From Bacteroidota bacterium (GTDB lineage: Bacteria > Bacteroidota > Bacteroidia > Bacteroidales > SZUA-534): 6,897 nt of DNA. The stretch spans positions 1-6,897 of the forward strand of contig JAIFNJ010000095.1 of the NCBI GenBank assembly GCA_020047835.1, in the 5' to 3' direction. Below are positions 1-6,355 of this stretch, in pieces. How positions within the stretch are numbered: position 1 is the first letter of the stretch; the number at the start of each line of letters is the position of its first letter. The position numbers and the translations under genes were made by a program. Below the pieces are notes generated by a model that worked only from the letters and a program-made list of their open reading frames with translations, made no database searches and was not told the origin of the DNA.

Positions 1-379
1 CGGAATTTAGGGGAGCAAGCAAATTAATTTTAAGCACATCGGCTTGGTGGGTAAAGGCCACTCTTGTGTTATGATAAAGAACACTGTCGGGCGTTAAATC
101 AGCAATCATATCAAAACTTACGGCAGAAAAACTATTGGTTAGCGTTTTAAAATAGGAGGTAATTGATCCTTTGATATATAATTGGGAAGGATCCACTTCC
201 CAATATATTCGGTGGTATAGTATATCATAATCACTATGATTGTTGATTGCTTTAAAACTCATTTTTTGAGAAAAGGAACGCTTTTCGCCATGCTGTAGCG
301 TATTAAAGTAGCTATTTTGACCAAATGCGGTTTGAATCAATAAAGTAATTGTTACTAGAAGATAAATGCAGATTTTCAT
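1..379 (-). CDS. Secreted M1-family metallopeptidase (aminopeptidase), N-terminal part only
   Basis: This reading frame starts at the ATG complementary to 377-379 and runs off the left edge after 126 codons with no stop. Residues 1-20 form a clear signal peptide (MKICIYLLVTITLLIQTAFG, cleavage near Gly20/Gln21). Residues 50-77, around DYDILYHRIYWEVDP and YIKGSITSYF, resemble the first beta-strands of the N-terminal domain of Bacteroidota M1 (gluzincin) aminopeptidases, where an early strand pair is followed by a D-L-x-x-x-L-x-V-D-S-V-type segment. The match here is DLTPDSVLYHNTRVAF at 94-109. The catalytic HExxH zinc site and any C-terminal type IX sorting domain would lie outside the window, so activity cannot be judged. 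The gene is divergent from the SDR gene at 543, with 163 bases between them. The family call rests on N-terminal pattern alone; another secreted beta-rich protein is possible but less likely. Confidence 0.72.
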   Translation of the reverse strand, partial: MKICIYLLVTITLLIQTAFGQNSYFNTLQHGEKRSFSQKMSFKAINNHSDYDILYHRIYWEVDPSQLYIKGSITSYFKTLTNSFSAVSFDMIADLTPDSVLYHNTRVAFTHQADVLKINLLAPLNS

Positions 380-501
380 GACAAAATATTTAGAATCATA
401 AATATAGCAAACATTATAGTTCGGCATCAACAAAAGAATTAAATTTTCATTAACCAGTAGATATAACGACGAAATCAGAAGGGGAACTAGTTATTTTCAA
501 T

Positions 502-509
502 TATTTTTG
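502..509 (+). promoter_or_regulatory. Possible -7 promoter element for the SDR gene
   Basis: TATTTTTG matches the Bacteroidota -7 consensus TAnnTTTG and ends 33 bases before the ATG at 543, which is a sensible distance. No TTG is present 17-23 bases upstream, so the -33 half is missing or degenerate. In this A+T-rich 163-base divergent spacer a chance match is quite possible. Confidence 0.3.
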
Positions 510-542
510 CAACGATTTTAACTCATTTTAAAAGAGCAGCAC

Positions 543-1553
543 ATGGTTTTTGTAACCGGAGGAACAGGTTTAGTTGGAGCACGTTTAATTTTTGATTTAG
601 TTGAGCGGGGCGAAGAGGTAATAGCTCTTATCAGGCCGGGAACTTCAACCACTAAATTTGAGCAAATGGTGGGTTTTTACACCAATCAAATTCAACAAAT
701 AAGTAAAAAAATTCAATGGGTTGAAGGTGATTTACTTGATATGGAAAGCCTATTGCGGGTATTACCTCAAAAAGCTAAAGTTTATCACTGTGCTGCAACC
801 GTTTCTTTTAATCCTTCGGATGCAAAAATGCTCTTTGAAACCAATGTGGATGGAACGGCAAATCTGGTAAACGGGTGTCTTGCAAAAGAAGCAGTGAAGA
901 TTTGTCACGTGAGCAGCATAGGAGCTCTGGGAGGAAAAATAATTGGTCAATCCATTGATGAAAACACCCCTTGGTCGGCAAGTGGTAAATCAGCCTATTC
1001 AGTAAGCAAGTATTATTCTGAACTTGAAATATGGAGAGGAATGGCAGAGGGATTGCCTGCGGTCATTGTAAATCCTGCGGTAATTCTGGGACCGGGATTG
1101 TGGAATCAAGGAAGCCCTCAGTTTTTTAAAAGGGCACATAATGGGCAATGCTTTTATACGCTGGGTTCAACAAGTTATGTAGATGTTCGCGATGTATCGC
1201 GCGCAATGATTCTTTTGATGGAAAGCCCCATTGAATCGGAACGGTTTGTTTTAGCGTCGCAAACCCTTACCTACAAGGAATTGTTTGTTCAAATGGCGGA
1301 AGCTTTAAACAGCAAAGCACCAAAGTATTATGCCAGCAAACAAATTACCTCGGCAACATGGCAATTGTTGTGGTTGTGGGGAAAAATATCCGGAAACACA
1401 CCCACTTTTACTAGAAGTACCCATCGCAACGCTCATATAAAAGATAGTTATTCTGGTAAAAAGGTCAAGGAGTTTTTGGATTTTGAATACAAGCCGTTGT
1501 CTGAAACCATTGAGTTTGTTGCTGAAAAATTTAAAAAGGATCTCAATGTATAA
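543..1553 (+). CDS. NAD(P)-dependent epimerase/dehydratase-like protein (extended SDR, dihydroflavonol-reductase-like)
   Basis: This 336-residue protein is a complete extended short-chain dehydrogenase/reductase with a Rossmann fold. The dinucleotide-binding motif TGGTGLVG lies at residues 5-12 (Gly6, Gly9, Gly12). Further hallmarks are the acidic GD at 62-63, the NVDGT stretch after Asn101, Ser124/Ser125 in HVSS, and the catalytic pair Tyr152-x3-Lys156 (YSVSK). The NP-x4-GPG motif begins at Asn177, and YVDVRDV at 212-218 marks the substrate-domain boundary. Length and C-terminal architecture (a Tyr-Ser-x-x-Lys stretch near the end, then LDFEYKPLSETI) resemble the dihydroflavonol-4-reductase/cinnamoyl-CoA-reductase-like branch. 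The substrate cannot be told from sequence. The ATG at 543 is the only upstream start, because an in-frame TAA sits at 519-521. It is followed after 36 bases by the DUF3108 gene in the same direction, so co-transcription is likely. It is probably cytoplasmic, with no signal peptide. Confidence 0.93.
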   Translation: MVFVTGGTGLVGARLIFDLVERGEEVIALIRPGTSTTKFEQMVGFYTNQIQQISKKIQWVEGDLLDMESLLRVLPQKAKVYHCAATVSFNPSDAKMLFETNVDGTANLVNGCLAKEAVKICHVSSIGALGGKIIGQSIDENTPWSASGKSAYSVSKYYSELEIWRGMAEGLPAVIVNPAVILGPGLWNQGSPQFFKRAHNGQCFYTLGSTSYVDVRDVSRAMILLMESPIESERFVLASQTLTYKELFVQMAEALNSKAPKYYASKQITSATWQLLWLWGKISGNTPTFTRSTHRNAHIKDSYSGKKVKEFLDFEYKPLSETIEFVAEKFKKDLNV

Positions 1554-1566
1554 AAGCTTGAGAGTT

Positions 1567-1593
1567 ATGCAAATCAAACCGGATTTGAAGTGA
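1567..1593 (+). other. Possible eight-codon leader ORF overlapping the GTG start of the next gene
   Basis: An ATG at 1567 opens a frame of eight codons (MQIKPDLK) whose TGA at 1591-1593 overlaps the GTG start codon at 1590-1592 of the DUF3108 gene (GTGA arrangement). Such an overlap could let ribosomes finishing the short frame restart on the GTG. It is equally possible that the ATG is a chance triplet in the 36-base spacer, and no other evidence of translation is visible. Confidence 0.2.
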
Positions 1594-2402
1594 AAGCATT
1601 ATTTTTAGCAACCAGTATGTTTTTTTTTACCACAACCATTGGTGTCGCGCAATGCACGGTAAACAATACAGTTTTTAATTCGGGAGAGGAAGCATATTAC
1701 CATGTTTATTATCACTTAGGGTTTATTTGGCTGAATGCAGCAGGAGTTTCATTTAAAACAGAACCGCTTAGTTACAATGAAAAAAAAGGGTATCATTTTA
1801 TCAGTATTGGCAAAACGCATCCAAGTTATAGCTGGATATTTGAAGTTGTGGATCGGTATGAATCGAAAGCCGATTCTGCAACCTTAAACCCGTTATGGTT
1901 TTCAAAAAAAACCAGCGAAGGTGGGGTTCAATCATACAACAGGTATGTGTTTGACCAAAAAGCGTCCAAAATTTATACTCAAATTAAAAATGGCGATGAA
2001 CCACTTAAATTAGACACCCTTGTTAATAAGGAATGTGTTTTTGATTTGCTCACCGCAATTTATGCCTGCCGCAATTTAAACTTTGAAGACAAGAAAATAA
2101 AAGAGACAATTCCCATCAATCTTGCAATTGAAGATAAAATATACCCACTCTATTTGCGTTATTTGGGAAAAGAGGAAATTTCAACCAATGATTCAAAGAG
2201 GTACCGGTGCCAAAAATTTTCGATATTATTGGTTGAGGGAACCATATTTAATGGGGGAGAGGATATGACTGTTTGGGTCTCGGATGATATGGCCCGGGTT
2301 CCAATACGTATTGAGGCAAAAATTTTGATAGGGTCCATTGTGGCAAACCTGGATAACCATAAGGGAAACAAAAGACCAATTACGGCCATTTTAAATCAAT
2401 AA
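1590..2402 (+). CDS. DUF3108 domain-containing exported protein
   Basis: This 270-residue protein begins with a signal peptide (Lys2, then a hydrophobic run to about Ala20 before Gln-Cys). The Cys at 22 follows V-A-Q, which is not a proper lipobox, so soluble export to the periplasm is more likely than lipidation. The mature part fits DUF3108: the NSGEEAYYHVYYHLGFIWLNA opening at 30-50, an FEVVDRYES segment at 84-92, and the highly typical tail GGEDMTVWVSDDMARVPIRI at 222-241 followed by a strand containing IGSIVANL. DUF3108 proteins are predicted beta-rich envelope proteins of unknown function. The start is GTG. Reading back in frame meets only the stop codon of the SDR gene, with no ATG, and the GTG places the signal peptide correctly. 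It probably shares a message with the SDR gene 36 bases upstream. A 94-base gap carrying a promoter match separates it from the next gene. Confidence 0.88.
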   Translation: MKALFLATSMFFFTTTIGVAQCTVNNTVFNSGEEAYYHVYYHLGFIWLNAAGVSFKTEPLSYNEKKGYHFISIGKTHPSYSWIFEVVDRYESKADSATLNPLWFSKKTSEGGVQSYNRYVFDQKASKIYTQIKNGDEPLKLDTLVNKECVFDLLTAIYACRNLNFEDKKIKETIPINLAIEDKIYPLYLRYLGKEEISTNDSKRYRCQKFSILLVEGTIFNGGEDMTVWVSDDMARVPIRIEAKILIGSIVANLDNHKGNKRPITAILNQ

Positions 2403-2438
2403 GAAAGATTAAGTGACAGCCGGCTGATTTCGACACCG

Positions 2439-2467
2439 TTGAATATTGTAAAAAAGTAATAAATTTG
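2439..2467 (+). promoter_or_regulatory. Bacteroidota-type promoter for the coiled-coil protein gene
   Basis: TTG at 2439-2441 and TAAATTTG at 2460-2467 match the -33 (TTG) and -7 (TAnnTTTG) elements of the Bacteroidota housekeeping sigma factor, with 18 bases between them. The GTG start at 2497 follows 29 bases after the -7 box, leaving a short A-rich leader. This suggests the third plus-strand gene can be transcribed independently of the SDR-DUF3108 pair. Confidence 0.55.
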
Positions 2468-2496
2468 TGCCCAAATAACAACTAAATTTAAAAAAC

Positions 2497-3408
2497 GTGG
2501 ATAATATCAAAGAATTCAATTCGGCATCAGGAAAAAACACGGGATATATTATAACCATTATTCTACTAGTAATACTTGTATTGGGACTTGGATACCTCTA
2601 CTTTAATCAGAAAAAAACCACAGAAGTAAAAATAGTGGAACTTACCCAGGTTAGCCATGAAAAAGAAACGGTTACCTTTCAGTATCAAAGCCTGTTGGAT
2701 GATTACAATAGCTTGGAAACATCGAATGACAGCATTTCAAAACAACTAAGCAGCGAGAAAGAGCGGGTAAAAAAATTAATGGATCAGCTGCGCACCACAA
2801 AAGCCGACAATAAAGAACAAATAGAAAAATATAAAAAAGAGTTAAAAACACTCCGCGATATTATGAAAGGATTCATTCATCAAATTGACTCCCTCAATAC
2901 AGCAAACATAGAATTGACGGAAGAAAACACTCAAATTAAAAAGCAAATTACAACCGCTAAAAAGGAAAATAAAAAACTGAATGAACGTTACGAGGAGGCG
3001 GCAAACAAAGTTGCCATTGCGTCGGTTATTAAAGCCATTAATGTTAGCATGCTTTCGTTAAATAGCAAAGGAAAAGAAACAACAAGGGCAAAGAAAACAA
3101 AGCGATTTGCTATTGCTTTCGAGTTGGATGAAAACGTGATTGCAGCGAAAGGAACAAAAAATGTATATGTTCGGATTACAAATCCCAGTGAACATATTCT
3201 GATTCAGGATAACCAACCGGTATTTTCGTATGAAGGGGAGGAAATTGCTTATTCGGCGGTGCGTCAAATAGAATATGATGGAAATACTACCAAAGCAATC
3301 GTTTATTTTGAAAATACGGAAGAAGGGAGCTTGGTTGAAGGAACTTACCGGGTAGATATTTTTTGCGATGGCGCTATGATAGGATCGGGAACGACAAATT
3401 TAAAGTAA
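2497..3408 (+). CDS. Membrane-anchored coiled-coil envelope protein, conserved Bacteroidota type, function unknown
   Basis: This is a 303-residue protein with a short polar N-terminus, one transmembrane helix at about 17-36 (YIITIILLVILVLGLGYLYF) and no cleavage site, so it is probably anchored in the inner membrane with the rest in the periplasm. Residues about 50-172 are rich in Lys, Glu, Gln and Leu in heptad-like spacing and should form a long coiled coil. Residues about 200-303 form a globular beta-rich domain: KRFAIAFELDENVIAAKGTK, then VYVRITNPSEHIL, then VEGTYRVDIFCDGAMIGSGT. The same plan occurs in unnamed Bacteroidota proteins that are sometimes mislabelled as SMC-like because of the coiled coil; there are no ATPase motifs here. 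The start is GTG, since the upstream in-frame GTG at 2467 is closed by TAA at 2476-2478. The stop is followed within six bases by a strong terminator. Function is not known. Confidence 0.85.
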   Translation: MDNIKEFNSASGKNTGYIITIILLVILVLGLGYLYFNQKKTTEVKIVELTQVSHEKETVTFQYQSLLDDYNSLETSNDSISKQLSSEKERVKKLMDQLRTTKADNKEQIEKYKKELKTLRDIMKGFIHQIDSLNTANIELTEENTQIKKQITTAKKENKKLNERYEEAANKVAIASVIKAINVSMLSLNSKGKETTRAKKTKRFAIAFELDENVIAAKGTKNVYVRITNPSEHILIQDNQPVFSYEGEEIAYSAVRQIEYDGNTTKAIVYFENTEEGSLVEGTYRVDIFCDGAMIGSGTTNLK

Positions 3409-3413
3409 CTCAC

Positions 3414-3454
3414 AAAAAAAAGGAGGTCTCTGTTTTTGAGACCTCCTTTTTTTT
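3414..3454. terminator. Bidirectional intrinsic terminator between convergent genes
   Basis: A8 at 3414-3421, GGAGGTCTC at 3422-3430, loop TGTTTTT at 3431-3437, GAGACCTCC at 3438-3446 and T8 at 3447-3454 form a perfect inverted repeat: nine G/C-rich pairs extended by eight A-T pairs. It starts five bases after the stop of the coiled-coil gene and ends twelve bases before the stop of the convergent minus-strand gene. Read from either strand it gives a hairpin followed by a U-tract, so it should stop both transcription units. Confidence 0.95.
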
Positions 3455-3466
3455 AATATAACGCGA

Positions 3467-3907
3467 TTATTGTTTGTCTAAAAAGCCAACCAAAATTGAT
3501 ACACAACCGCTTTTTATTAGTTCTCCGGAATTTGATTCTGGTACACTAACTTCAACCACCAACTGTTGTGTTGATTTTGTTCTAAAATCCCAAATCTCAG
3601 TAAAGTCATGGTCCTTGCTGGTAAAGAGCTCCTGACCTTTTTCGTCAACCAAACGGAAAACAATCTTACCCAACTCTGGTGCAGCGCATACCACAATTCG
3701 GTAGTCCTGATTGCTGTAAAAAGTTAACATTAGCTCTGCTATATCCCCCTCATTGAGCACGGCACTATTTAATTGGCCATTATAAATATAAGGGTCAAGG
3801 CGCGGTTTGCAGTCGTTTTTAGTAAACGTTTTACATTGAGCGGTTGCAATAGAATTTATTCCTATCAAAAAGCCTAAAAGGAGAATAAATGTATTTGCTG
3901 TTTTCAT
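3467..3907 (-). CDS. Small secreted protein with four cysteines, unnamed Bacteroidota family
   Basis: This 146-residue protein has a classic signal peptide: Lys2, a hydrophobic core at about 7-20, and cleavage near ATA-Q24. The mature part is about 120 residues, predicted mostly beta, with Cys25, Cys33, Cys74 and Cys135, which could make two disulphides after export. Recognisable segments are LDPYIYNGQLNSAVLNEGD at 37-55, MLTFYSNQDYRIVVCA at 60-75, and QQLVVEVSVPES at 114-125 followed by SGCVSILVGF at 133-142. I recognise this pattern as a recurrent unnamed Bacteroidota family but know no function for it. It lies 36 bases downstream of the lipoprotein gene with no promoter match between, so the two are probably co-transcribed. 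Its message should end at the terminator at 3414-3454. Confidence 0.85.
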   Translation of the reverse strand: MKTANTFILLLGFLIGINSIATAQCKTFTKNDCKPRLDPYIYNGQLNSAVLNEGDIAELMLTFYSNQDYRIVVCAAPELGKIVFRLVDEKGQELFTSKDHDFTEIWDFRTKSTQQLVVEVSVPESNSGELIKSGCVSILVGFLDKQ

Positions 3908-3943
3908 AGTTTTGGTTTTTGAATTCTTGGTTTAAATCGGGAA

Positions 3944-4831
3944 TTAGGATACAATTTTTGTTCGAATTTCGCCAATTAGGTTTTTTATTTCAATAAGTTG
4001 TTCTTTGGTAATTTGTATATTGGTTTCGCTGTCAATCGATGTAATTTTTGTATCCTGATCGGTTACTATTACTGATTTATCGCGAGTAATGGTTACGTTG
4101 CTGTAAACCAACACCAACTTTTCAAAAAAGGGATAAATCTCAGCAATAGCCGCGTTATCTTGATATTCTTCAATTAAGGAGATTAAATTATCAAGGGAAT
4201 ATTTTTGTTCGGCAATACTGTTAATTAACGCTTGATTGTTTTGATTGCTTTGCAGGTTAACGGCAAAATGCATTCCCTCTACCCATCCGCCAATTAGTAT
4301 TAAAGCGGCGGTAAGTTCCCGATCGTTTTCTTTTAAATAACCATCAGCTTCGGCATAAGTTTCTGATATTATTTGAAAGATGGAATCACGGTTTCCAATA
4401 TTTTCTTCAATGCGATTTATGGTTTCGGCACCCGCATCTTCAGGAATCTGAAGTTGTGTGGTTAATTTGCGGATAACGGCTAAATATGCAATGGCCGATT
4501 GCAGTTGATCGTAAACGCGGCAATAGCATAAATCGGCACCATACACACCAAAGTTTAGTGCTAAATCGGACGATGAACTATAGTTGCTCAAATTAGAAAC
4601 CGGATTTAGGAGTTCTGGGTTATAAGTGCTCTTTGTAGCCAGAATGGTTTGGGTTATTTCAATGGGTGAAGGCAAATTGAAAAACACCTTTTTCACCGTT
4701 TTTTCATGAACCAAATCTTTTTCTGAATCAAAGGAAATAACATCCTTTTTTTGTGTTTCTTTTTTATTGTTGCAGCTTGAAATGATTAGTGCTGAAAAAA
4801 CCAAAAAAAAGAGAAATTTTAAGTGCTTCAT
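3944..4831 (-). CDS. Predicted lipoprotein, helical, conserved Bacteroidota type, function unknown
   Basis: This 295-residue protein carries a type II signal peptide ending in a lipobox-like I-S-S-C with Cys20 as the lipidated residue, so it should be attached to a membrane on the periplasmic side or exported further to the outer membrane. A charged Lys/Glu/Asp-rich linker (21-49) precedes FFNLPSPIEIT at 50-60. The remainder looks mainly helical: LNFGVYGADLCYCRVYDQLQ at 92-111, a helix through the AVIRKLTTQLQI segment, LILIGGWVEGMHFAVNL at 177-193, and a C-terminal helix at 275-293. Its paired Cys102/Cys104 could be structural. The NLPSPIE opening and LNFGVYGADL signature are features I associate with an unnamed lipoprotein family widespread in Bacteroidota. 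It is probably the first gene of a two-gene unit with the secreted protein downstream, and 167 bases separate it from the DUF2490 gene upstream. Confidence 0.85.
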   Translation of the reverse strand: MKHLKFLFFLVFSALIISSCNNKKETQKKDVISFDSEKDLVHEKTVKKVFFNLPSPIEITQTILATKSTYNPELLNPVSNLSNYSSSSDLALNFGVYGADLCYCRVYDQLQSAIAYLAVIRKLTTQLQIPEDAGAETINRIEENIGNRDSIFQIISETYAEADGYLKENDRELTAALILIGGWVEGMHFAVNLQSNQNNQALINSIAEQKYSLDNLISLIEEYQDNAAIAEIYPFFEKLVLVYSNVTITRDKSVIVTDQDTKITSIDSETNIQITKEQLIEIKNLIGEIRTKIVS

Positions 4832-4878
4832 ATCGTATGCATTAAATAAATTATTTCTTTAAAAAACCATCACTTGTT

Positions 4879-4886
4879 CAAAAGTA
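4879..4886 (-). promoter_or_regulatory. Possible -7 promoter element for the lipoprotein gene
   Basis: Read on the minus strand, TACTTTTG fits the Bacteroidota -7 consensus TAnnTTTG and lies 47 bases before the ATG at 4831. No TTG occurs 17-23 bases further upstream, so only half of the promoter is recognisable. The 167-base gap here is the obvious place for a promoter separating this unit from the DUF2490 operon. Confidence 0.35.
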
Positions 4887-4998
4887 AGGAAATATGTTGT
4901 TTTATTATAATCATTTTGAAAAAAAAGCAACGAAAGTCCCCGAAATCAAAAAAATAAAAAACAAAGAAGGGTTTGAATTAACAAACAGCGTTGAAGAA

Positions 4999-5679
4999 TC
5001 AAAATGAAAAACCGAGACTAAAGCCTAAAACATATTCCTGTTTAGGTTTAATAAACCGAAATGATTTTTCAACGAACCGATAATAAACTTCAAGGGTAGC
5101 ATAATCGGTAATTGGATACCCCAAACCTCCGGTATAACGGGTTTTTTGTATGCTATTTTCTGCTGGGTTGTTTAAACTTTGATAAAATTCAAATTCAGCA
5201 AATGGGTATAAAGGTGTTTTGGAGATATTGTATTTTGCTGAAAATTTGTGTCTTAAATGTTGGGGATTAAAATTAGAATAGTTATCGCTAATAAATTGCT
5301 GAAAAACAATTTGATATCTGGCTCGGTATCCAAGGGTAAACCGGCCCGGTTTAATCCGGAAATTCAAATCGGTATAAATCCGGTGGTCGGGGTAGGCTTG
5401 ATCTTCCAAATCGTAGTTTAATGTCAACCGGTAAGCGGCTCCCATGCGGAGCCAAGAAGTTACTTTATATTGAAAACCCACCACCGAAATGTATTCCCCC
5501 AAACGAGAGGCATTATCAACCAATCGGAATTCCTGTTCAGCCGAAGCGGTAAAATCTTTATTTAACTTCCAATCAATGGAAACGGAGTTCCAGCTTTGAA
5601 AGTCCTCCACCTGAGCCAACAAAAGAGTTGGTGCAAGGCAGATTAAAAGAACAACGATAGATGCCAGCGATTTATTCAT
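4999..5679 (-). CDS. DUF2490 outer-membrane beta-barrel protein
   Basis: This is a 226-residue protein from the ATG complementary to 5677-5679. A start seven codons further upstream (5700) is possible but would put MIIEPFP in front of an otherwise perfect signal peptide (MNKSLASIVVLLICLAPTLL, then LAQ, cleavage near residue 22-23). The downstream ATG is therefore preferred. The mature protein shows alternating polar/aromatic strands throughout: FQSWNSVSIDWKLNKDFTAS at 27-46, ASAEQEFRL at 45-53, MGAAYRLTLNYD at 79-90, FTLGYRARYQ at 114-123, and ATLEVYYRFVEKSF at 194-207. It ends with YVLGFSLGFSF, whose terminal Phe fits a BAM beta-signal. This is the DUF2490 pattern, a predicted outer-membrane barrel of unknown function. 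Its first eight bases overlap the end of the DUF4956 gene (ATGAATAA), implying translational coupling. Confidence 0.88.
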   Translation of the reverse strand: MNKSLASIVVLLICLAPTLLLAQVEDFQSWNSVSIDWKLNKDFTASAEQEFRLVDNASRLGEYISVVGFQYKVTSWLRMGAAYRLTLNYDLEDQAYPDHRIYTDLNFRIKPGRFTLGYRARYQIVFQQFISDNYSNFNPQHLRHKFSAKYNISKTPLYPFAEFEFYQSLNNPAENSIQKTRYTGGLGYPITDYATLEVYYRFVEKSFRFIKPKQEYVLGFSLGFSF

Positions 5680-6355
5680 TGGAAATGGTTCTATAATCAA
5701 TATCTTCTTCGGTTCCCCATGTTTGATTGCTTTTCATAAAATAGACGAGGATTTTAGCGGTGTCTCTTTGAAAATTCACATTGCTTATTGCGACTCGTGA
5801 AATTTTCATTCCCAAGCGGGCCTCTAAATCTGCTATCAATTCGGCTTTCCGATCGGGAGTTACCAGTTCAATTTTTTCATAATTAACCACGGTATATGAT
5901 TCATTAGCAATGTTTTTTATCTTTTCAATTAAAAAAGAGATTCCAAAAATCACCACATTGGCAAATACCAATTCGGCATAGCTAATTTTTTTATTTGAAA
6001 GGGCATTAATAACCGATAAGCCAATGACAACAAACAAATAGGTCATCTCTTTAATTGGAATGGAAATGGTACGGTAACGGATTATTCCAAAAACAGCAAA
6101 TAGCCCGAGGGCAAAACCCAATTGCAGTTTTACACTTTCAAGCAGGTAACACAGTAAAAAAATGACAATTCCAATCAATAGAAAAGTAAATAGAAAATCA
6201 CGACGGTGTGTTTTAGGATAATAAACGTAACGAACAATTATAAAAGTAAAAACAAAGTTGAACAAAAAACGGAGGATTAATTCAATAAGCGAGTCAACAT
6301 TGAGTAATGGCACACCGAAAATCTCCGATGCCTGACTAATTTGTAACAGGTTCAT
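5672..6355 (-). CDS. DUF4956 inner-membrane protein
   Basis: This 227-residue protein has several membrane helices (about 22-46, 53-73, 79-93, 104-119 and 127-144) and a soluble C-terminal part (about 150-227). The signature GFALGLFAVFGIIRYRT at 80-96, followed by IPIKEMTYLFVVIG at 99-112, is diagnostic of DUF4956. The tail (VVNYEKIELVTPD, then a helix with LIADLEARLGMKISRVAI and a final strand) looks like a small alpha/beta domain, probably cytoplasmic. DUF4956 genes are recurrently found beside VTC-domain genes in bacteria, and that pairing is seen here: its start overlaps the last 20 bases of the VTC-domain gene, and its end overlaps the DUF2490 start by 8 bases. A role as membrane partner of the VTC domain is inference from context. 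In yeast the VTC complex likewise couples a catalytic tunnel domain to membrane helices, but no homology to the yeast membrane subunits is claimed. Confidence 0.9.
   Translation of the reverse strand: MNLLQISQASEIFGVPLLNVDSLIELILRFLFNFVFTFIIVRYVYYPKTHRRDFLFTFLLIGIVIFLLCYLLESVKLQLGFALGLFAVFGIIRYRTISIPIKEMTYLFVVIGLSVINALSNKKISYAELVFANVVIFGISFLIEKIKNIANESYTVVNYEKIELVTPDRKAELIADLEARLGMKISRVAISNVNFQRDTAKILVYFMKSNQTWGTEEDIDYRTISNE

Noticed and set aside
20..22. Q-C at residues 21-22 of the DUF3108 protein (residue coordinates) as a lipobox
   Set aside because: The residue before Cys is Gln rather than Gly, Ala or Ser, and the preceding residues V-A do not make a standard lipobox.
408..416. Minus-strand TAATGTTTG resembling a -7 box for the M1 peptidase gene
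   Set aside because: The spacing between TA and TTTG is three bases rather than two, and the upstream TTG is not at the right distance.
762..950. Minus-strand open frame of 62 codons inside the SDR gene
   Set aside because: It lies wholly opposite a well-supported SDR gene, and its translation has no recognisable signal, domain or family pattern.
1305..1577. Minus-strand open frame of 90 codons opposite the end of the SDR gene
   Set aside because: Antisense to conserved SDR sequence; composition rich in Cys and Phe as expected from a shadow frame, with no promoter or partner.
2159..2389. Minus-strand open frame of 76 codons opposite the DUF3108 tail
   Set aside because: It overlaps the most conserved part of DUF3108 and has no domain pattern.
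3058..3267. Minus-strand open frame of 69 codons opposite the coiled-coil protein gene
   Set aside because: The Cys/Phe-rich stretch is what reverse reading of a Lys/Glu-rich coding region gives; no independent support.
2497..3408. SMC or chromosome-segregation function for the coiled-coil protein
   Set aside because: No Walker A, Walker B or ABC signature is present, and an N-terminal transmembrane helix argues for an envelope location.
4971..4986. Small inverted repeat GTTTG-N6-CAAAC just after the DUF2490 stop, with T-rich runs following on the minus strand
   Set aside because: The stem has only five pairs and is A+T-rich, and the T-run is separated from it by several bases. It is too weak to call a terminator, although termination somewhere in this gap is expected.
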